This document shows, one piece after another, positions 33,061 through 45,434 of a stretch of 64,000 bases of DNA. The notes below the pieces were generated by a model. It had not been told where the DNA came from, did not search any database, and saw only the letters and a list, made by a program, of their open reading frames with translations. The stretch covers positions 50,829,081 through 50,893,080 of the forward strand of contig CM061228.1 of the NCBI GenBank assembly GCA_030844895.1, in the 5' to 3' direction. Made by a program: the position numbers and the translations under genes. Within the stretch, counting starts at the first letter, position 1; each line of letters opens with the position of its first letter. This DNA is from Ambrosia x helenae (Eukaryota; Streptophyta; Magnoliopsida; Asterales; Asteraceae).

Positions 33061-34455
33061 GCTAGGCAGGATCCAGACACAATTACCGGTACGTTCCTTC
33101 TTAATGATCGCTATGTTTCTGTCTTGTTTGATTCTGGTGCCGATAAGAGTTTCGTATCTATGGACATTAGTCGATTGCTAGATATAGTACCCATACCTTT
33201 AGAGGCTAAGTACATAATAGAATTGGCTGATGGTAAGAAAATCAAAGCGACGCACACCCTTAGGGAATGTCGCTTGGAACTGTCGGGTTTGTCTTTCCCC
33301 ATTGACCTTATGCCGGTACCCCTGGGTAGTTTTGATGTCATTGTCGGCGTGGATTGGTTATCGTTGTATCGTGCGGAGATCGTTTGTTTCGATAAGATTA
33401 TTCGGATCCCTCTCCCTGATGGAGAGACTCTTTCGGTTCATGGCGAGAAAAGCGGTGCTCCGCTGAGTATCATTTCTAGCATTAAAGCCCATAAGTATCT
33501 TCGGAAGGGTTGTTCGGCCATTCTGGCACTTGTTAACGTTTCTACTGACGATGAGAAGAAGATCGAGGATATTCCAGTGGTTCGTGATTTTCCCGATGTA
33601 TTCCCTGATGATTTGCCTGGTCTTCCTCCCCATCGTCAGGTTGAGTTTGGTATTGATCTTACTCCGGGTGCAGCTCCTATTGCCCGGGCTCCGTATCATC
33701 TTGCATCTCCCGAGATGCAAGAGTTGTCCAGCCAGTTGCAGGAACTCTTGGAAAAGGGTTTCATCCGACCGAGTTCTTCCCCGTGGGGAGCTCCTATTTT
33801 GTTTGTGAAGAAGAAGGACAGAAGTCTTTGCATGTGTATTGATTATCGTGAGCTGAACAAAGTGACCATCAAGAATCGTTATCCTCTCCCTCGCATTGAT
33901 GATCTCTTTGACCAGCTCCAGGGCTCTAGTTACTACTCGAAGATTGATTTGCGGTCCGGTTATCACCAGTTGTGCGTCCGGGAAGCTGACATTCAGAAGA
34001 CTGCTTTTCGCACTCGATATGGCCACTTTGAGTTCTTGGTCATGCCTTTTGGTCTCACTAACGCACCGGCGGTGTTCATGGACTTGATGAACCGCATTTG
34101 CAAACCTTACCTTGATAAATTCGTCATCGTGTTTATTGACGATATTCTGATTTATTCTAAGAACAAGACGGATCATGAGGAACACCTACGGTTGGTCTTG
34201 GAACTTTTGAGTCAGGAGCAGTTGTATGCTAAGTTCTCAAAGTGTAATTTTTGGTTACGTGAAGTTCAATTCCTAGGGCATGTGGTTAATGAACTGGGAA
34301 TTCATGTCGATCCGGCTAAGATCGAAGCTATTAAAGACTGGGAAGCACCAAAGACGCCATCTGAGGTGCGGCAATTCCTAGGTCTTGCGGGTTACTATCA
34401 TCGTTTCATTGAGGGATTTTCGAAGATCGCTCAACCCCTCACCACCCTTACCTAG
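33061..34455 (+). pseudogene. Gyp-C protease and reverse transcriptase
   Basis: The aspartic protease carries VLFDSGADKSFVS near 33122. Reverse transcriptase follows with all main motifs: INDYRELN-type CIDYRELNKVTIKNRYPLPR, FSKIDLRSGYHQ-type YYSKIDLRSGYHQL, the catalytic FIDDILIYS at 34132-34158, and FLGHVV. The frame is open throughout and ends at a premature TAG (34453-34455) just before RNase H. These enzymes cut the polyprotein and copy element RNA into DNA. Confidence 0.92.
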
Positions 34456-35973
34456 AAAGACCGAAAGTTTGACTGGGGTGAACCACAGGAATCAGCATTT
34501 CAGATGTTGAAGCTTAAACTTTGTTCTGCACCTATCTTATCTTTACCTGAGGGTGCGGATGACTTCGTTGTGTACTGTGATGCTTCTATTCGTGGTCTCG
34601 GTTGTGTGTTGATGCAACGCGGGAAGGTTATTGCTTATGCTTCTCGTCAACTCAATATTCATGAGAAGAACTACAGTACTCATGACTTGGAACTGGGTGC
34701 GGTGATCTTTGCGTTGAAAATCTGGAGACATTACTTGTACGGTACCAAGTGTGAAGTTTACACCGATCACAAGAGTCTTCAGCATATTTTCGACCAGAAG
34801 GTGTTAAACATGCGGCAGCGTCGCTGGGTTGAACTCCTGAATGACTATGACTGTGCCATCAAATACCATCCTGGCAAGGCGAACGTTGTGGCGGACGCCT
34901 TGAGCAGGAAGGAGTATGTGAATCCTCGTCGTGTTCGAGCTTTACAGCTCACCATTCATTCCTCATTGCCTGACCGAATCCGTTCTGCACAGTTAGAAGC
35001 TTTAAAGGAGGAGAACCTTAAGGCTGAAACTATGCACAGTGCTGACAAGCATCTTGAACTCAGGACCAATGACTTACACTATTTTGCGGGACGTGTATGG
35101 GTCCCCTTGTTCGGGGGATTACGCGAGCTTGTTTTGGATGAAGCTCACAAATCCCGGTATTCTATTCACCCTTGTTCCGATAAGATGTATCAGGATTTGA
35201 AAATACTTTATTGGTGGCCAAATATGAAGGCTGATATAGCTTCTTATGTCAGCAAATGCTTGACTTGTGCTAATGTCAAGGTGGAGTATCAGAGGCCGTC
35301 TGGTCTCCTGCAACAACCAGAGGTTCCAGAATGGAAGTGGGAGCGAATCACGATGGATTTTGTCACCAAACTTCCAAGATCACCAAGTGGTTATGATATG
35401 ATCTGGGTGATTGTTGACAGGTTGACAAAATCGGCACGTTTCATACCTATTAAGGAAACCGATGGACTCGAGCGGTTGGCTCGACTTTACCTTAAGGAGG
35501 TGGTTGCTCGGCACGGGGTGCCTGTTTCTATTATCTCTGATCGTGATTCTCGTTTTGCGTCACATTTCTGGAAGGCTCTGCACAAGGCTTTGGGTACTCA
35601 GTTGGATATGAGTACAGCTTATCATCCGCAAACTGATGGACAGAGTGAGCAGACGATTCAAACCTTGGAAGACATGCTTCGGGCATGTGTTATCGATTTT
35701 GGTAAGAGTTGGGAGATTCACCTACCGTTGGTGGAATTCTCCTACAACAACAGCTATCACTCTAGTATCAAGGCAGCTCCGTTCGAGGCTCTCAACGGAC
35801 GGAAATGTCGATCACCTCTTTGTTGGGCCGAGGTGGGCGAGAGCCAGCTCACTGGTCCGGAACTTGTGTATGAAACTTTGGAGAAAATCGTACAAATTCG
35901 TAACCGTTTGGCTGCTGCGCGGGATCATCAGAAGAGCTATGCCGATCGCCGTCGCAAACCTTTGGAGTTCTAG
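34456..35973 (+). pseudogene. Gyp-C RNase H and integrase
   Basis: RNase H carries VVYCDASIRGLGCVL, TDHKSLQHIF and PGKANVVADALSR. The integrase zinc finger (HKSRYSIH, CLTC) is followed by the DDE core: MDFVTKLP, SDRDSRF and TDGQSEQTI. A TAG at 35971-35973 cuts it in QVGDKVLL-type sequence. RNase H removes the RNA template, and integrase inserts the DNA copy. Confidence 0.92.
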
Positions 35974-36435
35974 GTTGGGGACAAGGTACTTCTGAAAGTT
36001 TCACCATGGAAGGGCATCATACGCTTTGGGAAGGGTGGCAAGCTTAACCCTCGTTATGTCGGACCGTTCGCAATCCTGGAACGGATTGGGCCGGTGGCAT
36101 ACAGACTTGACTTACCGGCGGAGCTCGGTAGTGTTCACAACGTCTTCCATGTGTCTAACTTGAAGAAGTGCTTGGCTGATGAATCTCTCATTGTACCACT
36201 GGAAGAGATCAAGGTTGATGATCGTCTACGCATCGTGGAGGAACCTGTCGAGATTCTCGATTACAAGATTCGTAGCCTTCGTCGGAGTAAAATCCGCATC
36301 ATCAAAGTTCGTTGGAACTCGAATCGTGGACCGGAGTTCACATGGGAACGGGAGGATCAGATGAAAGCTAAGTATCCTCATCTCTTTCCGAAGCGCGCAT
36401 TCGAATCAAGGCATGTTACTGCTGAAGCGGAATGA
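35974..36435 (+). pseudogene. Gyp-C integrase C-terminus with chromodomain
   Basis: Same frame after the stop. VGPFAILERIGPVAYRLDLP is the GPY/F-type module. A chromodomain-like end follows (RIVEEPVEILDYKIRSLRRS, KVRWNSNRGPEFTWEREDQM). In chromoviruses this module guides integration by binding chromatin. The natural end is TGA at 36433-36435. Confidence 0.88.
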
Positions 36436-36452
36436 ATCTCGGGTCGAGATTC

Positions 36453-36575
36453 CTTTCAACGTGGGGATGATGTGACATCCGGTAAATTTTCTTTTCGTTT
36501 GGTTCTTTCCGTCTCTTTCATTTTTGGGCTTTGTGCAATTTTCGGGACGAAAATTCTTTCAACGTGGGGATGATG
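36453..36575 (+). other. Tandem polypurine tracts and duplicated LTR start in Gyp-C
   Basis: CTTTCAACGTGGGGATGATG leads into TGTGACATCC at 36471. The same tract recurs 103 bp later before TGTAACACCC at 36574. The TSD at 28581/39172 shows that the outer one was used as the LTR start here. Confidence 0.85.
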
Positions 36576-39171
36576 TAACACCCGGCATATTTGGCTTAAA
36601 CATTTTAGTAACATCTAAGTCTACCTTAGCGGGAAACGTTTATAAACGGACTTAACTAGGTTAGTTGAATCGGGTCAATTTAGGATTGTCCAGGGTTCAA
36701 TGATCTGGAGGATCATTGGGAGTCGTTTTGGGAATACACTAGTACCGGGTCCCGTTGTTGGTGAAATTACATAAACTAATTAAGTGTATGTGTAGATTAA
36801 TTGTCGTGTGGTGGATTATATACATAGATGTGTTTTAACGATGTGTAGCTAACTATCCATGGTTAAATATGTTAAACATAGACTAAGGTTGCATGCTCAT
36901 ATGTTAGGATGCGTTAAAATGCGTTAAACACGACAAACTGGAAAACTAGAAAAACATAAGTCCTGGTTCGACCACTTCGAGTGGGCGAACCTGGAAATAT
37001 GTCTTGGTTCGACCCTTAGCAAAGGGGCGAACCTGGGATGTGGAATTGAAAGAATTCCATTCGACCAAGTCAGGGTACATTCGACCCTGTGAAAGGGTCG
37101 AAGGAGGCTACATTCGACCAGAGACAGGGGTCGAATATGGACTAGTATAAATACCAAACTTTGTCATTTTTCACCATTTCACAAACCCTAACCGTCTCAA
37201 AACACTCTCAAATGATTTTTATCACTAAGGAAGGAGTTTTTCTCTTCTTTTTCATAATCTAACCTATCAACAACATCTAAGCAAGAATCCAATGTGTGTT
37301 CTTAATCCAAAATCTTTTTAAGGCATTTTAATTCGTTTTCATCTAACCCTAAATGTCCAGATCTGTTCTAAGGATGTTTTTATCAATAAAAACCTTTTAA
37401 ACACCTTTCTAAATCTAAACCCTATCATTAAACATAGGTTTTTGTATCAATAAACATATGTTAATTATGTGTTATGTGATGTTATGTGTTGCCTAACGAT
37501 TTGCTGCTGTTCTAATGATAGAAACATGATCTAGGGTTGCTATTGATGTTGGTTTATTGTTGTTTAGGGTTACAATTAGATAGATGGTGATATTATGGGT
37601 ATTTTGGGGATTTTTGATAAATCTAAGGATTGTTACATGTTATTATTATTATTATTAATAGAACTACTGGGGGTTTACATAAACACATTAAACAGAGCAT
37701 ATTGAGATGATTATGAAAGGATTTCAAAAAGTTTCTAAATTGGGTAAGAATTCCATGCATGATGTGACATTTCCATAATTTTGCCATTTTGGGAAAGTGT
37801 TAAAACAAACTGGTTTTGGGCCAAAATTGGTGGGGTTTTGTAGGGATAAGTTATTCATGCTTGACTGCTGTGTTTGATGATGTTTCGCGATGTTTCGAAT
37901 GTGTTTGAAGCGTTTTTAAGGAAACTTATCTGACAGGGTCGAACCTGGGCTCATTTGACCAAACGGGTGGTCGAATGAGAGATTCCAGGGTCGAACCTGG
38001 GAAAAGTTTGGTCGAATCTGATTAAACGGTCGAACGTGGCATCAAACGGTCGAACGTGACATTAAACGGGCAAACGTGGCTTAAAAAGGGGCGAAGGAGG
38101 AATTATCTGCCTGGTTCGACCCTTCTGATGTAAAAATGAGATTTTTGATACAAACTAAGTGTTTTATGCCTGAACCTTGTGTGTAATCTATGTGTACTTG
38201 ATTAGTTAGGGTAATGAGTCACCAACGGGATGTCGGGTCGGTCTAGTGTGTCGGTTGAACTCTTAAACACGTTTTAAAACATACTTGGTTACGATCTGGA
38301 CAATCGGGGACTAGATAACCTTATAGTTATTAGTCGGAACACTTATGTGAACATTTTGATAGATCTCTGATAGAGGGATTATCAAGGGCTTAGCATTTTA
38401 CTATTTACCGAGGAACGCAATCTAAGGTGAGTTCACGGCCCCACTTTTACATCTTTAACTTTTGGGGGAGAAAACATGCGCTAAACTATTTTGGTAACAT
38501 ATGTCATACTATGGTTTTAACTTTGCATTGCTATCCGATCTTTAAAAGTCCCGGGGAAAACCATGAATGTGCGGGATGCACAACGGGGGAAGTGTGGATA
38601 GATCTATTGGGCGTGACCTGCCCCACTCGTCGGCTTGGAGGGCCGGGCGGGTGCATATTGTCTCGAACTGGTAACATTGGTATCATGCTGAACATTCGGG
38701 CTGAACATTGCTAAACATTGCTAAACGTGTCTAGTAATGGTTTTCCAATCGTAGTAGTAATAAAACATACGCCTAGCTAGCGTACTTGGTGACATTGGTA
38801 TAGTATGGACATGGTAACGTTTTGTTAACTTTGGTAACTTATTGAACAAACCTGTGAACTCACCAGCATTATATGTTGACGTCTTTTTGGCATGTTTTTC
38901 TCAGGTCGCTAAGGTAGAAACAGAGGACTAGGCGCACGAGTCTGCATGGCGTCTAGGCTTAGTTTCATGTTTTTGAATTAAACAGTTTGAACATTGTCGT
39001 ACATGGTTTTGTAACTGGTTAAATGCTTCCGCTATGGTTTTATAAAATCAGAACTATGTTTTGAGTTTACGTATTTCATATAGTGCTGTTTATTGTGACC
39101 GTTGACTTGGATCCTGGTTTGTCATGCGCCTTGCAGTAAAACTCCGCAAGTGGAAATTTGAGGGTGTGACA
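36471..39171 (+). repeat. 3' LTR of Gyp-C (2,701 bp)
   Basis: Pairs with 28586-31231. Contains the promoter-type array (36965-37155), the downstream GGTCGAA cluster (37935-38121) and the TCTTG target duplication just after its end. Confidence 0.93.
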
Positions 39172-39176
39172 TCTTG

Positions 39177-39919
39177 CTAGTTCAAGTTCTAGTTCAAATG
39201 TTGCTCCACACATTGCGTGCGTTTATAGCCATGTTGAACCATCCAAAACACCCATCAATTACCTTGCTCAAACTTCATCATATACCCCACCATCATATCC
39301 TACTACAACTTTCATCCCACCATTCTCACGAATGCAACAAGCAGCTTTTTATTCTGCTAATCTAAACCAACCTCAACAACAATCCTATGTTCCTCAAGTG
39401 AATCAAACCCAGATGAACCAAACTCAACCCACTCAGAGTTCAATTGTGCTGGAAACCTCGAATTTGAACAATGTTACTGTTGAGATTGCATAGCAACATG
39501 TAGCATTGGTGTCAGCTATGGTAGCTTCTTAAACGGGCTGGTTGCGAGTCAAATTGGTAATAACAACTTGACCAGTGAAGACTATGCATAGATTGACAAA
39601 GAAGAGATGGAGCTCATAGATATTCAGTGGGCATTTGCTAGTGTTATGAGGAGAGCTACTGAATTCATTGAAAAGACTGGCAGAACTGATCTTTCTACTT
39701 CTCCAAACACCACATATGGTTTCAACAAAGCCAAAGTGACATGTTTCAATTGTGGTGGGAAATGTCACTTTAAGAGGGAATGCACACAGCCAGCACAGCA
39801 GGGGAACAGAAATCCTTTCAACACCAACTACCCAAACCATCAAACCCAAAATCAGGTATCTTACCAAAGTCCTAATATTTCAAGCTTTCAACCACAAAAT
39901 ACCTACCAGAACCGTCAAA
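39177..39919 (+). pseudogene. Cop-1 gag, middle part with CCHC zinc knuckle
   Basis: The gag frame continues directly from 28585 after the TCTTG duplication, with a serine run and then a Gln/Pro/Tyr-rich stretch. It meets stops at about 39490 and 39530. From 39607 it resumes as MELIDIQWAFASVMRRA and reaches CFNCGGKCHFKREC (39742-39783), a CX2CX4HX4C knuckle that binds RNA. Gyp-D interrupts it in a Gln/Asn-rich linker. Confidence 0.78.
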
Positions 39920-40575
39920 ATACATGTCACACCCTCAAATTTCCACAAGCGGGGTTTTACCGTGAGGCGCGTGACACACCAGGATCCAAGTCAACGGTCA
40001 CAATAACGACATCTATATGATATGAAAACAACGTAAATTGCCCATTAAGTTTCAAAAATTCAACCATCGCTTGCGGAAGCATAAAACTTTATTACAACTC
40101 AGAAATAAAACATGAAAGTCTGATAATACTCAAAATGAAATGCAAATGGACCCTAGACGCTGTGAGACTCCGTGCGCCTAAACTCAATGCTGCTACCTTA
40201 GCGACCTGAGAAAACATGCCAAAAAGACGTCAACATATAATGCTGGTGAGTTCACAGGTTTTAAGTTCACAAAGCGTTTCAAGCGTAAAGAGTTTCATCT
40301 CAAAAGTACCAAGTATGCAAAACCTTAAGTAAATAACAAGCGTTTCCTTACTACTACGACTGTGTTGCCGAAACCATTACTGACAAGCGTTGCGTGTGTT
40401 GCCGCCCGTGTTTGAGTTGTCGAAAATAAAGACAATATGCACCCGCCCGGCTCCCAGCCGTCGGGTGGGGTTCGTCAAGCCCAATAGATCTATCCACATT
40501 TCCCTCGTTGTGCCCCGCACATTCATGGTTTCCCAGGGACTTAGCGTTGTGTTTCGTCGTATAGTAATTTAAAAC

Positions 40576-40796
40576 AAGTGTTGCGTTTCATAAGCGTTGC
40601 ATTTCAAAAGTGTTGCGTTCCATAAGCGTTGCGTTTCAAAAGTGTTGCGTTTCATAAGCATTGCGTTTCAAAAAGTGTTGCGTTTCATAAGCGTGGCGTT
40701 TCAAAAGTGTTGCGTTTCATAAGCGTTGCGTTTCAAAAGTGTTGACTTTCATAAGCGTTGCGTTTTAAAAAGTGTTCCGTTTCATAAACGTTGGGC
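40576..40796. repeat. GTGTTGCGTTTCATAA/GCGTTGCGTTTCAAAA minisatellite in Gyp-D 3' LTR
   Basis: About 14 units of 15-16 bp alternate between the two forms. The other LTR has a longer version at 46087-46354. Gyp-B lacks it, so it expanded in this lineage. Confidence 0.9.
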
Positions 40797-41114
40797 CGTG
40801 ATACTCACCTTAGAGTGCGTCTTCTGATAACTAGAAATCCAACACGTGTATGATAATCCCAACTAATGACAACCTATCAATGAGTTTACATAAGTGTGAT
40901 GACTACTAACCCGAAGGCTAACTAGTCCCTGTTGTCCAGATCTTGACTACGTGTGTTTAAAAAGTGGGTTTAAACGTTAACCGGACATACCGGACAGACC
41001 CGACATCCCGTTGGTGACCCATTACATCAATTAGTTATGCACATAAGGTTAACACATAAGTTTCAAGCATAAAACACTTAGTTTGTATCAAAAATCGCAT
41101 ATACGAAGTCGTAA

Positions 41115-41525
41115 GGTCGAATCGGGAGTTTCCTATGTTTGGTTCGCCCCCAAGGGCTTCTGGTTCGACCCATGGACCCTTTGGTTCAACCCTCATGATG
41201 TTCATTTAAACCTATTCACAAATTCATTTGACCTAACACATGTTTATTTGACCCTAACATATGTTTATTCGACCTTAACGTATGTTAATTCGACCCTAAC
41301 ACTTGTTAATTCGCCCCCGGACACCCAGATTCGACCCCAGGCACCCACATTCGACCCCCAGACACCCACATTCGACCCTTTGGTGCTACATTCGACCCAT
41401 TTGAGCCACGTTCGACCCTTTTTAGGCACGTTCAACCGTTTTGACCCACATTCGACCCTTTTGAGCCACGTTCGACCCCCACGAAGGGTCGAATGAGTTC
41501 CACGTTCGACCGTTTGCTGCAGAAC
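41115..41525. repeat. Large TTCGACCC cluster in Gyp-D 3' LTR
   Basis: About fifteen copies of TTCGACCC, TTCGCCCC or a close variant, mostly CACATTCGACCC or CACGTTCGACCC, end with an inverted GGGTCGAATG. It is the counterpart of the Gyp-B downstream cluster. The other LTR has it at about 46490-46705. Confidence 0.85.
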
Positions 41526-42634
41526 TTCATAAAACGCACCAAAACGCATCTAAACGGTCCGAAAACATCACGAAACATCACCAATCACAACAGTCAACTA
41601 TCATTAAAATATTCCTACAAAACCCTACCAATTTTATCCCGAAATCCGTCCGTTTTACAAGTTACCCAAAATAGTAAATTATGGAGATGTCACATCAAAC
41701 GCATGCAATCCTTACCCAATTAGGAAACTTTCTGAAATCAATCAATAATCAACTTAATATACTCATATTATCATGAACAAGAAACCCCCAATCATATCCT
41801 TATCACTATCATCATGAACAAGCCCTAGATCTAACCCAAAATCCCCAAAATGAGCAAAACATCATCAATAATCAATTGTAAACTATCTCAATCATCAATC
41901 ATCATCAATAACAGTCCTAGATCATTGTTATATCATCTATACAGCAATCAATCATCAAACAATACATAACACCACATAAAACACCATTAACACATGTTAA
42001 TTTGTATGAAAACTCATTGTTTATGAATAGGTTTTGTTTAGAAAGATATTAGGAAGGTTTTTATCCATGAAAACATGTTTGAATCAGATCTGGACTCTTG
42101 GGGTTTAATGAAAACGAATTGAAATGCTTTTAAAAACGATTTAGGATGAAGAACACACCTTAGATCTTTGTTTAGAAGATGTTTGTAGGTTAGATTATGG
42201 AAAAAAGAGCAAAAACTCCTTCCTCGGTGATTAAAGTTGCTAGAGAGTGTTTAGAGGCGTTTAGGGTTTGTGAAATGATGAAAAATGACAAAGTGTGGTA
42301 TTTATCTTATGTCCAGGTTCGACCATTACATGTGGGCGAATGTAGAGTTAAGTGGTCGAATGTAGTTCTTTTAAAATAGATAGCCAGGTTCGACCCTTCG
42401 AACGGTCGAACAAGGAAGTGCCTTTTCCAGATTTTCCAGTTTTTCGTGTTTAACGCATTTTAATGCATCCTAACACATGAACATGCAATCTTAATCTATG
42501 TTTAACATATATAAGCATGGATAATCATCTACTCATCGTTTAAAACACATATTTGCACATAATCCTCCCTATAAGAATCAATCTATACATAATACTTAAT
42601 TTAGTTTATGTAATTCACCAACAACGGGACTCGT

Positions 42635-42666
<32 letters not shown>

Positions 42667-42820
42667 ATTAACCCAATGATCCTCCAAATCATTGAACCCT
42701 GGACAGTACGGACTGTGTTCCGACTCAACTGACCCCGTCAACTATGTTTAATAAACGTTTCTCGCTAAGGTAGACTTTTTGTGTTTATAAAATGTTGACC
42801 TACACATGCCGGGTGTCACA

Positions 42821-43184
42821 TCATCCCCCTGTTGAAAGAATTTTAGTCCCGAAAATTTTCCAAAGTCAAAGAGAACGAAGCGATAAAAAGAAAAATTTTC
42901 CCGGTCGTCACATCATCCATGTGTTGAAAGGAATCTCGCCCCGAGATTCACTCTTCGACAATAATGAGTGTCGACCTAACCCAAGTAACGTTTCCCAGAA
43001 CGCAAACGAAATGATAACCACAAACGAAAGATGATATCAACGGATACTCTATACCGGGGAATCTCCCTCCCCAAAGTGAATACAAAACAATGAATCCTCC
43101 TGATCGAAGGTCTACTAGAGACTACTGTGATCGGTATAAGTGATACACCGGTACCGTCCAAGTAGCATCTCTAAAGGACCCACA
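42821..43184 (-). other. Gyp-D 3' untranslated region with tandem polypurine tracts
   Basis: The inner tract (minus CTTTCAACAGGGGGATGATG) adjoins the LTR start at 42820. The outer tract, 92 bp away, reads CCTTTCAACACATGGATGATG, so its purine run is broken. The sequence around 43130-43190 (GGTACCGTCCAAGTAGCAT on the plus strand) is shared with Gyp-B at about 11027. No open frame. Confidence 0.75.
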
Positions 43185-44766
43185 TCAGACCCATGAATGC
43201 AAAATGATGACCAAATACCCAACTGAATGCACACAATGAATATGAATCACCAAACAATGTGAATGAGAAATAATGCGAGCATAACGAGAATCAAGAAGAG
43301 AATACTCATCAGTAACAGTATCAGGATCCTCCTGGTTCTCCCTAACGCCAATGACATAAAAACGACCCGGAGCAGCTCGGCCGCCACCCTCGTTGTTCCC
43401 AGCACCACCTGCATTCCCTTGCTTTAGCTTAGGACAGTCTCGTTTGAAGTGCCCAGTCTCCCTACAGTTAAAACACCCATGGTTTCCCTGAGGAGCAGGA
43501 GCGGGGACAACCACTTGAGTCTGTTTTGGCTGAAGATTGGCCCTACAATCCTTAGCCAAGTGACCGACTCGGTGACAACGTTTACATCGAAACTCATCAC
43601 AACCCCCAACATGATGATACCCACACGTGTTACACTTCGGGTTCTTACCAACATAACCCCCATTACTCTGTTCAGATGACGCTCCCACAACGTCCTGCCT
43701 CTTAACCTGCTGTTGAGACGACCCAATGTTCTTCCTAGCACTCTCCCACTTCCTCTTGTTGTCCGCAGGAGCTTTCACAGCAGCACCCCTCGGAGGTAGA
43801 ATGCCCTCAGAAACCTTCATGTTGGTCAGCTTGTGAGCTCCCCGAACAGTGGCCAACATAGTAGTGTGATCAGCGGCAGCAACAAGCCCAGCAATCTCCG
43901 GCACCAACCCAACAACGTAGTGCTCAATCCTCCGGTACTCAGGTGTAGCCAAACCGGGGCACATCACAACCAACTCGTTGTGCCTAGCAGTAAACTCCTC
44001 AATCTCTGACCCAACCATCTTCAGATTCCAGAACTCATGCTCCAACTTCATCATCTCGTCTCTTGGGCAATACTCCGCCCTCAACATCTGAACAAACTCG
44101 GACCACAGCATAGCATTGGCCTCACCCAGACCAAGGTTCGTAGTGGTGGAGTTCCACCAGGTCAAAGCGTGTCCCTCCAGAGTAGCAGAAGCATACTTGA
44201 CACGGTCAGTGTCGGGACAGTTACACATAGCAAACACCGATTCGATCTTCTCCAACCACCGAAGTAGTCCCACTGCCCCTTCAGTCCCATTGAAGTAATG
44301 GGGCTTACAGTCCATGAACTTCTTGTAGGTGCACCCAGACTACACCTGATTATTATTCCCGAATGTCTGTTGAGCAGCCTGGAAAGCAGCCAACGTAACG
44401 TTCAACTGCTGCTGCAACAAGTGCTCCAACTCCGCCTGAGTCATGGTGACAGTTACACATAGCAAACACCGATTCGATCTTCTCCAACCACCGAAGTAGT
44501 CCCACTGCCCCTTCAGTCCCATTGAAGTAATGGGGCTTACAGTCCATGAACTTCTTGTAGGTGCACCCAGACTGCACCTGATTATTATTCCCGAAAGTCT
44601 GCTGAGCAGCCTGGAAAGCAGCCAACGTAACGTTCAACTGCTGCTGCAACAAGTGCTCCAACTCCGCCTGAGTCATGGTGATGTTCCCACCACCTCGTCC
44701 ACCACCATTGCGACCCCCGCCGCCACCACGGCGTCTACCAGCACGTCCACCAGCGCGACCAGGCAT
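43185..44766 (-). pseudogene. Gyp-D gag, disrupted by a 232-bp tandem duplication
   Basis: Start MPGRAGGRAGRRR at 44766. The N-terminal helix MTQAELEHLLQQQLNVTLAA and the capsid core start GTEGAVGLLRWLEKIESVF are followed by a duplicated 232-bp segment, which shifts the frame. In the second copy the core continues intact (CNCPDTDRVKYASATLEGHAL, RIEHYVVGLVPEIAGLVAA), then three knuckles (CNTCGYHHVGGC, CKRCHRVGHLAKDC, CFNCRETGHFKRDC). It ends after DPDTVTDEYSLL in non-protease sequence. No intron like Gyp-C's is needed: the matching stretch reads FGNNNQVQSGCTYKKF without a break. Confidence 0.82.
44219..44682. repeat. 232-bp tandem duplication inside Gyp-D gag
   Basis: 44219-44450 and 44451-44682 are near-identical, both opening AGTTACACATAGCAAACACC on the plus strand. 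A unit of 232 is not a multiple of three, so it breaks gag. Confidence 0.92.
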
Positions 44767-45434
44767 GTTATGCCACACATGAGACAAGATACTCAATACC
44801 GCTAACAGATCGAGCTACAAGTGACCAAACGAATTCAGAACGCGGTTCCAGTATGACCATTAGTCCGAACACGAAGTCCACCAAGATTTTCATGCATTTC
44901 GATTTATGATTTCGTGTGCACCCGAAATAACAAACCGCTCTACATGGTCCTCTAGGCGTGCTCCTAGCTAGAACTTCCAATCACCCGACACCCACATTCC
45001 TAAAAGAAACTGTTATCGCACGAGGATCCCAAAGTGAACAGTCACCCAGGAGTGTACTATGACAAGTACTAGTGCATGATAGTGTGCGTGTAGGCAAGTA
45101 TGTACATTAGAGCATAGAGGGGAGATATCCAAATCCCGGAAAAATCTCAAAAGTGTGTCGAAGCAACCCCGATGTATACTACTGCCATGTATAAGCGATA
45201 AGCCTCTTCATCTTCAAACCCAAAGAAGAAGATAGAATAAGTGTAGAAATAGTCCAAGGATAGATAATACGATACTGTGTGATGAGGAGACCGACACCCC
45301 GACAAGGTTAGTATGTTTACCAAATGACACGACTCGTAACTATCTGTGACCGTCTAACGTATGCGATACTCGGCTATAGACAAGACTCTACATACAGTCC
45401 TAGTTCAGTATAACCATTGGCCCTGATACCAATC
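44767..45434 (-). other. Gyp-D leader and primer-binding site
   Basis: Noncoding. The minus-strand primer-binding site TGGTATCAGGGCC lies at about 45418-45430, next to the LTR, with one change from initiator-Met. Leader sequence is shared with Gyp-A and Gyp-B (for example AGTCCTAGTTCA upstream of the site on the plus strand). Confidence 0.75.

Larger units (their letters stand above)
28586..39171 (+). mobile_element. Gyp-C: full-length Ty3/gypsy chromovirus-type element (10,586 bp), TSD TCTTG
   Basis: LTRs at 28586-31231 and 36471-39171, with TCTTG at 28581-28585 and 39172-39176. It encodes gag, protease, reverse transcriptase, RNase H, integrase and a C-terminal chromodomain, the gene order of Ty3/gypsy. 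The chromodomain and the gag layout suggest the Tekay/Del group. A few frameshifts and stops inactivate it. It lies in Cop-1 gag. Confidence 0.95.
39925..42820 (-). repeat. 3' LTR of Gyp-D (2,896 bp)
   Basis: Family end sequences. Contains a 15-16-bp minisatellite (40576-40796), a large TTCGACCC cluster (41115-41525), a smaller promoter-side cluster (42315-42415) and a (GT)n run near 42638-42666. Confidence 0.93.

Noticed and set aside
40576..40796. Regular repeats that might suggest a CRISPR-like array
   Set aside because: Units are directly adjacent with no unique spacers, and lie in a plant LTR. This is a minisatellite.
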